From assembly GCA_050735975.1 (NCBI GenBank), contig JBOHVS010000041.1, positions 1 to 39,675 on the forward strand: 39,675 bases of DNA, written 5' to 3'. The notes under the pieces were generated by a model. The model ran no database searches and was not told the DNA's origin. It saw only the letters and a list, made by a program, of their open reading frames with translations. A program made the position numbers and the translations under genes. Below are positions 7,900 to 17,706 of this stretch, piece by piece (the stretch's first letter is position 1; every line of letters starts with the position of its first letter). The DNA is from DATMBL01 sp050735975 (GTDB taxonomy: Bacteria; Desulfobacterota; Binatia; UBA9968).

Positions 7900-10800
7900 C
7901 TACCGCTTGAAAAAAACCGCCCCCAGCGGAGGCAAGTTCAAGGTGAGAGAGTACGACCGGCCGTGGACGGAAATCGGCACCGCCTCGACTCCGCCCATAT
8001 TTCCCTGGCCGCTGCCGCCGTAGATCGCCGCATCGCTATTCAACATTTCTCTCCAGAATCCAGCGCCCGGAGCGCCAACCCGGTAGTTGACGCGAGGGAC
8101 CGGAGTAAAGTTACACGCTATCAAAACAACATCATTTGTCGATTTCCCCTTACGAATCAGAGAAAACACGCTCGAATCGGCGTCATTGCAGTCGATCCAT
8201 TCAAAGCCGGCCGGATCGCAGTCAAGCTCGTGCAGCGCGGGTTCGCTTCGGTAAAGACGGTTGAGATCCTCAACCCATTTCAGCAGTCCCGAGTGAAGAG
8301 GCCTGTCAAGTAACCCCCAATCGAGACTCCAGTCGTGCGCCCACTCGCTCCACTGGCCGAATTCCGCGCCCATGAACAGAAGCTTTTTTGCCGGCTGGGC
8401 GTACATGTAGGCGAACATCAAGCGAAGGTTGGCAAACTTCTGCCAGTCGTCGCCGGGCATCTTGCCGATCAGCGAACCCTTGCCGTATACGACCTCGTCG
8501 TGTGAAAGCGGCAGGACGAAATTCTCGTGAAATGCGTAAATCATCCGGAACGTCAGCTTGTCGTGATGGTAGCGGCGGTAGATTGGATCTTGGCTCATGT
8601 AGGCCAGAGTGTCATGCATCCAACCCATGTCCCACTTGAGACCGAAGCCGAGCCCGCCGAGATGCGCCGGCCGGGAAACCATCGGCCAGGCGGTGGACTC
8701 TTCGGCTATGGTTTGCACGTCGGGATAGTGCCCGTAGACCTCCGCATTCATGCGGCGCAGAAATTCAATGGCTTCGATATTTTCGCGCCCGCCATACCTG
8801 TTGGGAATCCACTCGCCCTCTTTGCGCCCATAATCGAGATAAAGCATCGATGCCACGGCGTCGACACGCAGACCGTCTACGTGATACCGGTCGAGCCAGA
8901 AGAGCGCGTTGCTGATTAAAAAACTCTGCACCTCTTTGCGTCCATAGTTGAAGATGAAGCTGTTCCACTCCGGGTGATAGCCTTGGCGCGGATCGGCATG
9001 CTCGTACAGATGGGTGCCGTCAAAAAAACCGAGGCCATGCTCGTCGCTGGGAAAATGGGACGGCACCCAATCGAGGATGATGCCGATGCCGCGTTGATGA
9101 AGCACGTCGATCAGGTACATGAAATCCTGCGGCGTGCCGTAATTGCCGGACGGCGCGAAATAGCCGGTGATCTGATAGCCCCAGGAGCCGAAAAAAGGAT
9201 GGTCCATGATCGGAAGAAACTCGACGTGCGTGTAACCGAGCCTCTGCAAATAGTCCGCCAACTGCGACGCCAGCTCGCGATACGAGTACGAGCGGTGTCC
9301 TTCTTCAGCCAGGCGCCGCCATGAGCCGATGTGCATCTCGTAGATCGCCATCGGCTTATCGAGCCCGCTCCGTTGATGGCGCGTTGCCATCCAGTCTTGA
9401 TCGCTCCAGGCGTAATCGAGATTCCAAACGATAGATGCCGTTTTCGGAGGTATTTCGTTGAAGAAAGAAAAAGGATCGGCTTTATCGACGCGGTAGCCGC
9501 TGCGCGAAATGATGTGATACTTGTACAAAGTCCCAACTTCGAGGCCGGGGAAGAAACCCTCCCAAATGCCGGATTGAGCTTTCGAGTACAGCCGGTGACT
9601 TCGTTTGTCCCAGCCGTTGAAGGCCCCCATGATGAAGACCTCTTCGGCGTTCGGCGCCCAAACAGCAAAATAAGTTCCGCTGGCTTCTCCTTGTCGCGCC
9701 ACATGGGCGCCGAGCTTGTTATAAAGCCTGAAGTGACTTCCTTCGTTGAAGAGATAAAGGTCATGGTCGGTGAGCAAGCTGAGTGACTGTTGTGTATGCA
9801 TTCTGAGCGGCTCCCCTCTTTTCTTCCGGTATCTGTCTACGGCCCGGAGGATCTCGACCGACGGCTCCATCCCGCGCATCTCTTCCAATCGGAAGCGCGC
9901 GCGGCGCTGCCAGTTTGGTCTCTCCTGCCACGTGCCTGGAACGTTTTGCGGCAAAAGTTCCAGCCAGAGATCTTCCAAGTTTATCAAGACGAGATCGGCG
10001 GCTCCAGCCGAGAGGTGACAAAGCCAGGCCTTAAGCACCGCCGCCGGTTCGGGCGCTTCTCCGTTGAGCCAGCCGCGGCTCCTGAAGTAGTCAATAAGGG
10101 CTTCTCGTTGGATGGCTCGGGTTTGGTGCTCCGCAGTTTTCTCGGCATTGCTAAGCAGTCCCAATTCGAGCCGGTCCTCGATGTCAGTTCCACTCCAGAA
10201 CCCGGCAAACGTCGGCGTGTCATGGGTATTGAGGCTGGCGACGGTTCCGGATGGCGCGTCGTTGAGTATGCTTTGCTCAGTCGTGGCAACATCGAATTGC
10301 CCGACGTACATGCTATAGATCTTGCGCTCCGCCAGGGCCGTGTTGACGTAGGGCGGTACGGTGCCGAGATTTTCCCCGACGATTCGGGTTTGGTGCTGGT
10401 GAGATTCGAGGTTGAGAATCGCGTAAAACTCCCCGGCCGGATACCGTACGAACACGCCGTCGGCGGGCGCGCAGCCTTCAGGGACCCAGTAAAGCCGGTG
10501 AAGCCCAATGACATGATCGATCCGGAGCATCCCGGAATAGCGCAAGTGGTGGCGTAGACTGTCGATGTAATAGCGGTAGCCTTGCCGGCGGAGTCCTTCC
10601 GGATGAAGCGGCGGAAAACCCCAGTTCTGACCTTTGGTGTAAAAGAGGTCGGGCGGAGCGCCGCCGCTTGCCTCTAATGCAAAAACCGAACGCTCGCGCC
10701 AGACATCGTAGCCATCCCGGTTCACTCCTAATGGAAAGTCGAGGTACAGCGCTGGCCCGCCTCCTTTGGTTGTTTCCCCCAACATCCGCATCTGCTCGTT

Positions 10801-11919
10801 GGCTTGCCACTGTATATATAAATGGTATTGCTTGGCGGTTTCATCGTAATCGCCGCAGGCCAAGGTTCCGTTCCGACCGGCGTCACGCCATTGTTGCCAG
10901 GGCACGCGTTCACCTTCATTTTTCGCGCGGAAAGCGGCGTAATCTTCGACCCGGGGATGGCTTTCGACGAATCTCTGAAAACTCGCTCTACGCTCTGAGT
11001 TTTGCTTCCAAAAACAGCGTGCCAGTTCTTCGAGCACCATGCGCTTCAACGCCATCACTCGCCGGTAGTCAATTAATGAGGCGGCGCGCAATCTTTCGAG
11101 TTCGGCTCGAAAACCCGTTGAATCGACCATGGTTCTCGCTACGGGACAGCGCTCGAGTTCCGCAATACGCGTCACGTCCAGATACAGCTCGTTCCAAAAA
11201 AGGCGGCTTACCGGGGCATACGGACTTGGATTAAAGGGCTCATCCAGGAAGCCGGCGAGCAACGGGAGGGTTCCCACCATGTCCCCGCCGAACTCATTCA
11301 CCCAGCCGGCAAAGTTTTCCAGATCCGAGAGATCGCCTACCCCCCAGCTTTGCGCCGATGTCAGGGCATACACGGGAGCGAAGATGCCCCAGCCATCGGC
11401 TTCCGGCCCTGTGTAGGCGTGGCGGGGGCAGGAAAAAAGATGAGCTTGCAGTCTAGGTTCGCCAAGCTGGATACGGAGGCGGTGGTAGCCGTGCGGCAAC
11501 TTCTCGCCAATGATCAAGCGCCGGGCGACATATCGGACCCCTTCGATCTCCCTTTCGGCTTCAACCCCTGCGCTGACGCAGCGCCCTTCGAAGCGATCAC
11601 CGCTATCGAGGATGACCCGATAAGTGGCCGGTCGGTCGGCCAGCCGAATCGGGACTCGAAGCTTCACTGTAAGCGGCCCGTTATCCCACGCGACCAGCAC
11701 CGGATCGATACTGCGTTGCCATAACTCCTGGCGGCGCTGGCGCAATGCGCCCTGGACGTCATCGAAGGATTGGACGGGCGCTCCGAGCATTCGAAGCACA
11801 CTCAGGACTCCCTCGGCGGATGATTCCTTTAACTTGCCGGAGGCATCGCAATAACTCGTTTGCACCTGGTACAGACGCGCTAACGCGTGCAAAAGATCCT
11901 TCTGCGCTGCTCTTAGCAT
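7900..11919 (-). CDS. 4-alpha-glucanotransferase / glycogen branching enzyme fusion (MalQ-GlgB)
   Basis: A 1339-residue two-enzyme protein. Residues 1 to about 690 are a GH77 amylomaltase, with the nucleophile in MLRIDHVIGL (D468), acid/base in IVGENLGTVP (E516), and NTHDTPT (D567). Residues about 715-1339 are a GH13 branching enzyme: a CBM48 start (YFAVWAPNAEEVFIMGAFNGW, about 750-770), the nucleophile in VDGLRVDAVASMLYLDY (D1020), the acid/base in IAEEST (about 1073-1074), then LSHDEVVYGKGS. MalQ disproportionates maltodextrins; GlgB introduces alpha-1,6 branches. Both halves keep their catalytic residues, so both should be active. It starts eight bases after the treS-pep2 stop, indicating one operon. 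No frame disruption marks the junction, so this looks like a true fusion. Confidence 0.95.
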   Translation of the reverse strand: MLRAAQKDLLHALARLYQVQTSYCDASGKLKESSAEGVLSVLRMLGAPVQSFDDVQGALRQRRQELWQRSIDPVLVAWDNGPLTVKLRVPIRLADRPATYRVILDSGDRFEGRCVSAGVEAEREIEGVRYVARRLIIGEKLPHGYHRLRIQLGEPRLQAHLFSCPRHAYTGPEADGWGIFAPVYALTSAQSWGVGDLSDLENFAGWVNEFGGDMVGTLPLLAGFLDEPFNPSPYAPVSRLFWNELYLDVTRIAELERCPVARTMVDSTGFRAELERLRAASLIDYRRVMALKRMVLEELARCFWKQNSERRASFQRFVESHPRVEDYAAFRAKNEGERVPWQQWRDAGRNGTLACGDYDETAKQYHLYIQWQANEQMRMLGETTKGGGPALYLDFPLGVNRDGYDVWRERSVFALEASGGAPPDLFYTKGQNWGFPPLHPEGLRRQGYRYYIDSLRHHLRYSGMLRIDHVIGLHRLYWVPEGCAPADGVFVRYPAGEFYAILNLESHQHQTRIVGENLGTVPPYVNTALAERKIYSMYVGQFDVATTEQSILNDAPSGTVASLNTHDTPTFAGFWSGTDIEDRLELGLLSNAEKTAEHQTRAIQREALIDYFRSRGWLNGEAPEPAAVLKAWLCHLSAGAADLVLINLEDLWLELLPQNVPGTWQERPNWQRRARFRLEEMRGMEPSVEILRAVDRYRKKRGEPLRMHTQQSLSLLTDHDLYLFNEGSHFRLYNKLGAHVARQGEASGTYFAVWAPNAEEVFIMGAFNGWDKRSHRLYSKAQSGIWEGFFPGLEVGTLYKYHIISRSGYRVDKADPFSFFNEIPPKTASIVWNLDYAWSDQDWMATRHQRSGLDKPMAIYEMHIGSWRRLAEEGHRSYSYRELASQLADYLQRLGYTHVEFLPIMDHPFFGSWGYQITGYFAPSGNYGTPQDFMYLIDVLHQRGIGIILDWVPSHFPSDEHGLGFFDGTHLYEHADPRQGYHPEWNSFIFNYGRKEVQSFLISNALFWLDRYHVDGLRVDAVASMLYLDYGRKEGEWIPNRYGGRENIEAIEFLRRMNAEVYGHYPDVQTIAEESTAWPMVSRPAHLGGLGFGLKWDMGWMHDTLAYMSQDPIYRRYHHDKLTFRMIYAFHENFVLPLSHDEVVYGKGSLIGKMPGDDWQKFANLRLMFAYMYAQPAKKLLFMGAEFGQWSEWAHDWSLDWGLLDRPLHSGLLKWVEDLNRLYRSEPALHELDCDPAGFEWIDCNDADSSVFSLIRKGKSTNDVVLIACNFTPVPRVNYRVGAPGAGFWREMLNSDAAIYGGSGQGNMGGVEAVPISVHGRSYSLTLNLPPLGAVFFKR

Positions 11920-11927
11920 GGCGTTTC

Positions 11928-14900
11928 TCAGGCCGCGTTCAGCAGCTCTAGAATTCCCTCGATCGGGACGCTCAGCCAGTCCGGCCGGTTGTTCAGTTCA
12001 TATCCCAACTCGTAAACGGATTTCTCAAGAAGAAGAACGTCCAGCATAAGGGCGAGCTCTTCCCGTGAGTTCGGCAGGAAAAAAGCCTGCGGCGTTGCTT
12101 CAAAATAGCCTTTCAAAAAGCTCACCGAAACCCAGAGATTCCAAAACCGCGCCCAAGGCCTCAGGAGATCGGCGTCTTCGGGGCGCACCTCGCCGCTCTT
12201 GAGTTTGGCGATCGCGGCGTAATTGAACGAGCGCAGCATCCCGGCGACGTCCCGCAGGGTCGAGCGCTTGAGCCGCCGCTCGCCGATCGGGCGGGCGGGC
12301 TCTCCTTCGAAGTCTATGATAACAAAATCTTTGCCCGTGAAGAGCACCTGGCCGAGATGATAATCGCCGTGACAACGAATTCGCATCCCGGTGATTCTTC
12401 GCTCCATGACGTGATGAAAACGGTTGAGAATCTCGTTTTTCAGCTGTAGAAGCTTTTCAGCGCCCGAGCGAGTCTCTTCGGGGAGATCTTTTAATCTCTT
12501 TTGCAAAAGGCCGAAGGCCTGCTCGGTGAGCGTGCGCAAGTTCTGGTACAGCGAGCGCCGGTAGAGGGCCGTGAACGGCTCGGGAGCCAGGGACGGATCC
12601 TTTCCGCCGGATGATAAAGCCAAGTGCATCTCGCCGGTTCGTTGTCCCAGCAAGGCAGCCGAGGAAAGGTAGCCGCCGATGAATTCGCGCGCCACCGGCA
12701 GGATTTCTTTTTCCACGAGCTGGAGCAGCGGCTCCTCGGGAAGGGCGGGGCTTTGCGCGTCTTTCGGCATCGTGAGGATTTTCTCGAAATAGTCATCGAG
12801 GCTATCCAAAGTATAGCGCCACGCGTCACATTCGTGCGCGACCAGACCCTGGAGAATTCCCAAAGTCGCGGGTTCACCCCGGCCCTTGCGGAATTCCAAA
12901 AAACCCGCGAGCGGGGGAATATGCTGGAAAGAAGTCTTTTCCGTGATAAACCTGCCGATCTCTACCTCCGGGTTGACGCCCTCGGTGACGCGCCGGAACA
13001 TCTTCAGAATCAGGCGATCGCCGTATGTGACGGACGTATTGCTTTGCTCGCGTTTCATAACCGAGGGTTCCAAACTAGCTTCACTTGAACCGCGGACGTC
13101 CCGGAAGGCCGCCGTGGTCAAAACGTGCAGTTCGGCGGCGGCTCCTTTAAAGCGTCGCCCGCGCGAAAACGACTCGAGCAAGGCGGCGCAAAATTTTGCA
13201 TCGTAGAGACAATCATAAAGGATCCCGTCGGTTGACTGGCCGTCGGTTTTGACTCTCAGCTGCGCAATGACAGCCTGCGGATAGGCCTGCCGTATTTGCA
13301 TCCCGTAATCCCCTCCGGCGAATGCCAGAGGCAGGAAGTAGGTCTCCAGGGCGCCGCCGAGATATTGAACTTCCCAGGTGTTGAAGGTGGCCTTCATACC
13401 GTCGATGGATACCGGAATGACATCGACGCTTTTCACCGCGCGAATCTGGCGCGCCTTGCCGCCGAACCAGCGGCAGGTCGGCAGGTAAGCGGCAAGGCCC
13501 TTCTCGAGCGCGGCTCTGCTGGCGCGCTGGAGAATGTTATCCCAAGACCGCGAGACCTCCAGGACCGGCGGATTAAATTCGGCTGCCGCAACCTGTACCG
13601 CAGAGCTGCGGGGTGGATCGAGTCTGAACCAGTAAAAGCTGTGCGGACCGAGGGTTATGAAATAAGGAAGCTCGCCGATGGGAGGAAAGCGAGTCTGGCC
13701 GAACAACTCGACCGGCACCATTCCATTGAAAGCCGAAAGATCGATTTCGGCGAAATGCACGAAGCGCGAAAGGTTCGCTACGACCAATATGATTTCATCC
13801 TGATAGCGGCGGATAAAAACGAGCACCTGGCGATTTTCGGGAAGCAAGAACTCTACCGTTCCCCGTCCGAAAGCGTGGTTGTTTTTGCATAACACGATGA
13901 GCCGCTTCATCCACCAGAAAAACGAATGCGGGTTTTGCTGCTGCGCTTCGACGTTGACGGTCTCATAGTGATGTTCCGCATCAATAATCACGGGCAGATA
14001 GAGCCGCTGGGGGTTGGCGCGGGAAAAACCGGCGTTGCGGTCGGCGCTCCACTGCATCGGAGTGCGCACTCCGTTCCGATCGCCCAGGTAAATGTTGTCG
14101 CCCATGCCGATCTCATCGCCGTAATAGATCACGGGCGTTCCGAGCAGCGAGAACAGCAAGCTGTTAAGCAGCTCCATCTTTCTGCGGTTGTTTCCTAGAA
14201 GCGGGGCCAGGCGTCGACGGATGCCGAGATTGATGCGCGCGCGGGGATCGGTGGCGTAGACCCTGTACATGTAATCCCGGTCCTCATCGGTCACCATCTC
14301 CAGAGTCAACTCGTCATGGTTGCGCAGAAACATCGCCCACTGGCAGAGGTCGGGTATGGCCGGGGTCTGATCGAGAATGTCGATAATCGGGAAGCGGTCT
14401 TCCAAATGGATGGCCATGAAAAGACGCGGCATGACCGGGAAATGAAACGCCATATGGCACTCATCGCCCGAACCTAAATACGCAACCGCGTCCTCCGGCC
14501 ACTGGTTTGCCTCTGCCAACAGCATGCGGTTTCGATACTTGCTGTCGACGTGTTTGCGCAGCTCTTTGAGGAAAGCGTGCGTTTCCGGAAGGTTTTCGCA
14601 ATCTGTTCCTTCACGCTCATAGAGATAGGGCACGGCATCCAGCCGCAATCCGTCAACGCCCATGTCGAGCCAGAAGTCGAGGACATTGAATAAGGCCTGT
14701 CGAACCTCCGGGTTGTCGAAGTTGAGATCCGGCTGGTGCGAATAGAAACGGTGCCAATAATAAGCCTTGGCGTCCGGGTCCCACGACCAATTGGACTGCT
14801 CGAAATCTTTAAAGATAATTCGTGCATCGAGGTATTTTTCCGGAGTGTCGCTCCAGACGTAAAAATCGCGCGCGATAGAACCGGGCTTGGCTTCTCGTGA

Positions 14901-15281
14901 CCGTCGAAACCACGGATGCTGGGCCGAAGTATGATTGATGACCAGCTCGGTGATAACCCGTATCCCGCGCCGATGCGCTTCGCGGAGAAAAATTTTGAAA
15001 TCTTGCAAGGTGCCGTAATCAGCATGGATACCGGTATAATCGGCGATGTCATAGCCGTCGTCGAGCAGCGGCGAGGGATAGAATGGCAGCAGCCAGATCG
15101 CCGTAACCCCCAGATCCTGCAGGTAATCGAGTTTTTCGGTCAGTCCCTGAAAGTCCCCGATTCCGTCGCCGTTGCCGTCGCTGAACGCGCGCACGTGCAG
15201 TTCATAGATAACCGCGTGTTTGTACCATTGCGGGTCGTTCTCCAGGGCAAAGCGCTCCGGTGTATCCGTCTTTCTGCTCAT
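11928..15281 (-). CDS. treS: Trehalose synthase / maltokinase fusion (TreS-Pep2)
   Basis: A 1117-residue fusion. Residues 1 to about 560 are TreS (GH13), which interconverts trehalose and maltose: WYKHAVIYELHVRAFSD at the N-terminus, nucleophile in VDGLRLDAVPYLYE (D215), acid/base in LLAEANQWPED (E257), and FLRNHDELTLEMV (D323). Residues about 580-1117 are a Pep2-type maltokinase with an aminoglycoside-phosphotransferase fold. It has CRWFGGKARQI near its start, the catalytic loop CHGDYHLGQVLF (D973) and the metal site VIIDFEGEP (989-996). The product, maltose 1-phosphate, is the substrate of GlgE encoded immediately upstream in the operon (12-bp gap). TreS-Pep2 fusions are known in several bacterial lineages. 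No internal frameshift was seen. Confidence 0.96.
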   Translation of the reverse strand: MSRKTDTPERFALENDPQWYKHAVIYELHVRAFSDGNGDGIGDFQGLTEKLDYLQDLGVTAIWLLPFYPSPLLDDGYDIADYTGIHADYGTLQDFKIFLREAHRRGIRVITELVINHTSAQHPWFRRSREAKPGSIARDFYVWSDTPEKYLDARIIFKDFEQSNWSWDPDAKAYYWHRFYSHQPDLNFDNPEVRQALFNVLDFWLDMGVDGLRLDAVPYLYEREGTDCENLPETHAFLKELRKHVDSKYRNRMLLAEANQWPEDAVAYLGSGDECHMAFHFPVMPRLFMAIHLEDRFPIIDILDQTPAIPDLCQWAMFLRNHDELTLEMVTDEDRDYMYRVYATDPRARINLGIRRRLAPLLGNNRRKMELLNSLLFSLLGTPVIYYGDEIGMGDNIYLGDRNGVRTPMQWSADRNAGFSRANPQRLYLPVIIDAEHHYETVNVEAQQQNPHSFFWWMKRLIVLCKNNHAFGRGTVEFLLPENRQVLVFIRRYQDEIILVVANLSRFVHFAEIDLSAFNGMVPVELFGQTRFPPIGELPYFITLGPHSFYWFRLDPPRSSAVQVAAAEFNPPVLEVSRSWDNILQRASRAALEKGLAAYLPTCRWFGGKARQIRAVKSVDVIPVSIDGMKATFNTWEVQYLGGALETYFLPLAFAGGDYGMQIRQAYPQAVIAQLRVKTDGQSTDGILYDCLYDAKFCAALLESFSRGRRFKGAAAELHVLTTAAFRDVRGSSEASLEPSVMKREQSNTSVTYGDRLILKMFRRVTEGVNPEVEIGRFITEKTSFQHIPPLAGFLEFRKGRGEPATLGILQGLVAHECDAWRYTLDSLDDYFEKILTMPKDAQSPALPEEPLLQLVEKEILPVAREFIGGYLSSAALLGQRTGEMHLALSSGGKDPSLAPEPFTALYRRSLYQNLRTLTEQAFGLLQKRLKDLPEETRSGAEKLLQLKNEILNRFHHVMERRITGMRIRCHGDYHLGQVLFTGKDFVIIDFEGEPARPIGERRLKRSTLRDVAGMLRSFNYAAIAKLKSGEVRPEDADLLRPWARFWNLWVSVSFLKGYFEATPQAFFLPNSREELALMLDVLLLEKSVYELGYELNNRPDWLSVPIEGILELLNAA

Positions 15282-15293
15282 CGTGTTCGACCC

Positions 15294-17309
15294 CTACATG
15301 AAATAGTCGAAATCCTGTTCCCGCCGCACACGATGGCGCACGCGAAAGATGTGGGCGGGCACGGCGCGCGGATCGAGCTGTACGTAGTTTCGCGAGCCGT
15401 GCCACAGATAGCGCGCGCCGGTGAGGAGATCGTGCACTTGAAACGGCTGGTCCGGATCGAGTCTCAGCTCTCCAAGCGGCAACTCCACCCATCCGGCTTG
15501 CGTATGGTGCGGATCGAGATTGACGGTTACGAGAATGGTATTGCTGCCGTCATCCGTCGCTTTGCTGAAGCAAATCAGTTCTTTGTTGTCGATGGAGTGG
15601 AAGCGGAGGTTACGATCGTTTTGCAGCGCCGGATTTTCCTTTCGGATGCGGTTCACCTGCGCGATCAGTTCTCGCAGACTCTCAGGTCTGTCCAGCTCCC
15701 AGTGCTTGAGCTCGTATTTCTCCGAATCGAAGTACTCTTCGCTTCCCGGCTCTCGCGCGACGTTCTCACACAGTTCATACGCGGGCCCATAAATGCCGTA
15801 GCTGGCGCCCAGAGTTGCGGCGAGGACCAGTCGTGTCATGAACGCAGGACGCCCGCCTAACTGGAGATACTCGGTCAAAATGTCGGGAGTGTTAGGCCAC
15901 AAGCTGGGCCGGAAAAAATCCCGAACATCGGCTTGGGTGAGCTCAGTGAAATACTGGGTGAGCTCGGCCTGGGTGTTGCGCCAGGAGAAATAGGTGTAGG
16001 ACTGGCTGAACCCCACCTTTGCCAGGCGGTACATCACCTTCGGACGGGTGAACGCTTCGGCAAGGAAGATCGTTTCGGGGTAGTCTTTCTTGATCTCGCC
16101 GATGACCCACTCCCAGAAGACAAACGGCTTCGTGTGAGGATTGTCGACGCGAAAGATGCGCACCCCATGTTCGATCCAGAACAGGAAGACACCTTTCAAC
16201 TCTTCCCAAAGCTCCTGCCACTTATCGCTTTCGAAGTCGATGGGATAAATGTCCTGGTATTTTTTTGGCGGGTTTTCTGCGTACTGGATTGTTCCGTCGG
16301 GCCGTTTACGAAACCATTCCGGGTGCGCCGCCACATAAGGGTGGTCCGGAGTGCATTGAAACGCGATGTCCAGGGCGATTTCGATCCCGTACTCTTTGGC
16401 TTTCGCGACCAGTCGTTTGAAATCGTCCAGGGCGCCGAGTTGAGGGTGCACCGATTTGTGGCCGCCTTCGGCAGATCCGATTGCCCACGGGCTTCCGACG
16501 GCATCCGGTTCTGCGACCAGCGTGTTGTTCTTTCCTTTTCGAAATGAAACCCCGATGGGATGAATGGGCGGCAGATAAAGGACATCAAACCCCATTTCCG
16601 CAACATAGGGAAGACGCTGCTCGCAATCGCGCAGAGTGCCGTGTTCGCCGGGCCGCCCGCACGAGCGCGGAAACATCTCATACCAGGAACTGAAGCGAGC
16701 CTTATCACGGTCGACCGTGACTCGCAGCTCTTTGTCGTAAGTGACCGCCCAGCGCCGATCGGAATATCCGGCCATCAGATCGGCGAGCTCTGTGGATAGG
16801 GCCGTATGATTCGGGTCCGCCTGCGTTTTGCGCAGCCCCGCAACGAATTCCTCAAGTCGCTTGCGCTCAGACTCGCCGGCGCGTTTTGCCGCCTGGCCGA
16901 CCAGCTCGGCTCCGGCTAGAAGATCAACGGCAACGTCCTGCTTCGCCGCTAATTTTTTTGCCAAGCTTTGCCGCCAAGATTCGAAGCGATCGACCCAGGC
17001 TCGAACCGTGTAGCGATATGTGCCGATTGCGGAAACTTCGAATTGTCCTTGCCAGCGATCGTTGACCAGCGGCTTCATGCGAGCTTCGATCCAGTCGGCG
17101 TTTTCATCTTTGCGGTAAAGAAGAACGGCGGATAGAGCATCGTGCCCATCGGCGAAAATATCCGCTTCCACGATCAAGCTTTCGCCAACGGCACGTTTGG
17201 CGGGAAACCGCCCGCCATCGATCTCCGGTTTGACGCCTTCAATGGTGACGCGCTTTCGGCCCTGATCGATTTCAAGCGTGAGGCGCTGTTTCGCCCGTTC
17301 GCGCTGCAT
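15294..17309 (-). CDS. glgE: Alpha-1,4-glucan:maltose-1-phosphate maltosyltransferase
   Basis: First gene of the operon, about 671 residues. GlgE (GH13_3) transfers maltosyl units from maltose 1-phosphate to growing alpha-1,4-glucan. The N-terminal domain begins RVTIEGVKPEIDGGRFPAKR. The barrel shows VLYLPPIHPIG, DIAFQCTPDHPYV, the nucleophile in FRVDNPHTKPFVFWEW (D389) and the acid/base in FLAEAFTRP (E418). The C-terminus has the NTILVTVNLDPHHTQ strand typical of GlgE. ATG 17309 is preferred because AAAGG lies at a good distance upstream; an in-frame GTG at 17315 would overlap that site. The operon is preceded on the same strand by a near-perfect sigma-54 promoter (17481-17495), leaving a leader of roughly 160 nt. 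Confidence 0.95.
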   Translation of the reverse strand: MQRERAKQRLTLEIDQGRKRVTIEGVKPEIDGGRFPAKRAVGESLIVEADIFADGHDALSAVLLYRKDENADWIEARMKPLVNDRWQGQFEVSAIGTYRYTVRAWVDRFESWRQSLAKKLAAKQDVAVDLLAGAELVGQAAKRAGESERKRLEEFVAGLRKTQADPNHTALSTELADLMAGYSDRRWAVTYDKELRVTVDRDKARFSSWYEMFPRSCGRPGEHGTLRDCEQRLPYVAEMGFDVLYLPPIHPIGVSFRKGKNNTLVAEPDAVGSPWAIGSAEGGHKSVHPQLGALDDFKRLVAKAKEYGIEIALDIAFQCTPDHPYVAAHPEWFRKRPDGTIQYAENPPKKYQDIYPIDFESDKWQELWEELKGVFLFWIEHGVRIFRVDNPHTKPFVFWEWVIGEIKKDYPETIFLAEAFTRPKVMYRLAKVGFSQSYTYFSWRNTQAELTQYFTELTQADVRDFFRPSLWPNTPDILTEYLQLGGRPAFMTRLVLAATLGASYGIYGPAYELCENVAREPGSEEYFDSEKYELKHWELDRPESLRELIAQVNRIRKENPALQNDRNLRFHSIDNKELICFSKATDDGSNTILVTVNLDPHHTQAGWVELPLGELRLDPDQPFQVHDLLTGARYLWHGSRNYVQLDPRAVPAHIFRVRHRVRREQDFDYFM

Positions 17310-17389
17310 TTTCACCCTTTCGTGACGGATCTCTGCTGATGTTAATCCTAATATTAAATGGTTTTTTACCTTTTTCGTAGAGGCGACAA

Positions 17390-17404
17390 CCGCGCTTAGC
17401 GCGG
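17390..17404. other. Leader hairpin upstream of glgE
   Basis: A perfect six-base-pair hairpin CCGCGC-TTA-GCGCGG lies in the predicted 5' leader of the glgE operon, about 80 nt before the start codon. No T-run follows on either strand. A regulatory role is only a possibility. Confidence 0.3.
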
Positions 17405-17480
17405 CGCGGGCAGCGGTGAGAATATGTCCGCCTCGCCACAGCTCATCAGACGGCAGATCTCAAAGATTGACGATAGCGGG

Positions 17481-17495
17481 GCAACTAGCATGCCA
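17481..17495 (-). promoter_or_regulatory. Sigma-54 promoter of the glgE operon
   Basis: Read on the minus strand: TGGCAT-GCTAG-TTGC, the -24/-12 pattern of RpoN with the required GG-N10-GC spacing. A transcript would begin near 17469 and run into glgE. It is one of seven exact TGGCAY-N5-TTGC elements found in the window. Confidence 0.75.
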
Positions 17496-17585
17496 GGCCG
17501 AGCGCGGGCGCTGCAACCATCATACATCCTCCATCGTATCATAGCTGCGAAAAACTCTAAGCCTTTGTCGCAGGAACGCAACACC

Positions 17586-17631
17586 GCTCCGCGAAAAACA
17601 TAAAAACATCATGTACTTCACGCCGCGGAGC
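17586..17631. promoter_or_regulatory. Inverted repeat and A-rich motif between divergent sigma-54 promoters
   Basis: Perfect inverted repeat GCTCCGCG (17586-17593) and CGCGGAGC (17624-17631). Within it is CGAAAAACATAAAAAC (17592-17607), which differs at two of 16 positions from a motif upstream of hsp20. It lies about 100 bp above the glgE promoter and about 40 bp above the promoter of the DksA-like gene, where an enhancer-binding protein could serve both. Functional assignment is inference. The whole 17316-17706 gap holds no gene. Confidence 0.4.
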
Positions 17632-17642
17632 TAATCCACTCG

Positions 17643-17657
17643 TGGCACCCGCTTTGC
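17643..17657 (+). promoter_or_regulatory. Sigma-54 promoter of the DksA-like gene
   Basis: TGGCAC-CCGCT-TTGC matches the RpoN consensus exactly. The predicted start near 17669 leaves a leader of about 38 nt before GTG 17707. Confidence 0.75.
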
Positions 17658-17706
17658 GTCAAACACGCAGCCGGTACAGGCGATCAGAGAAAGGTGGTGA
17701 AAGCAC

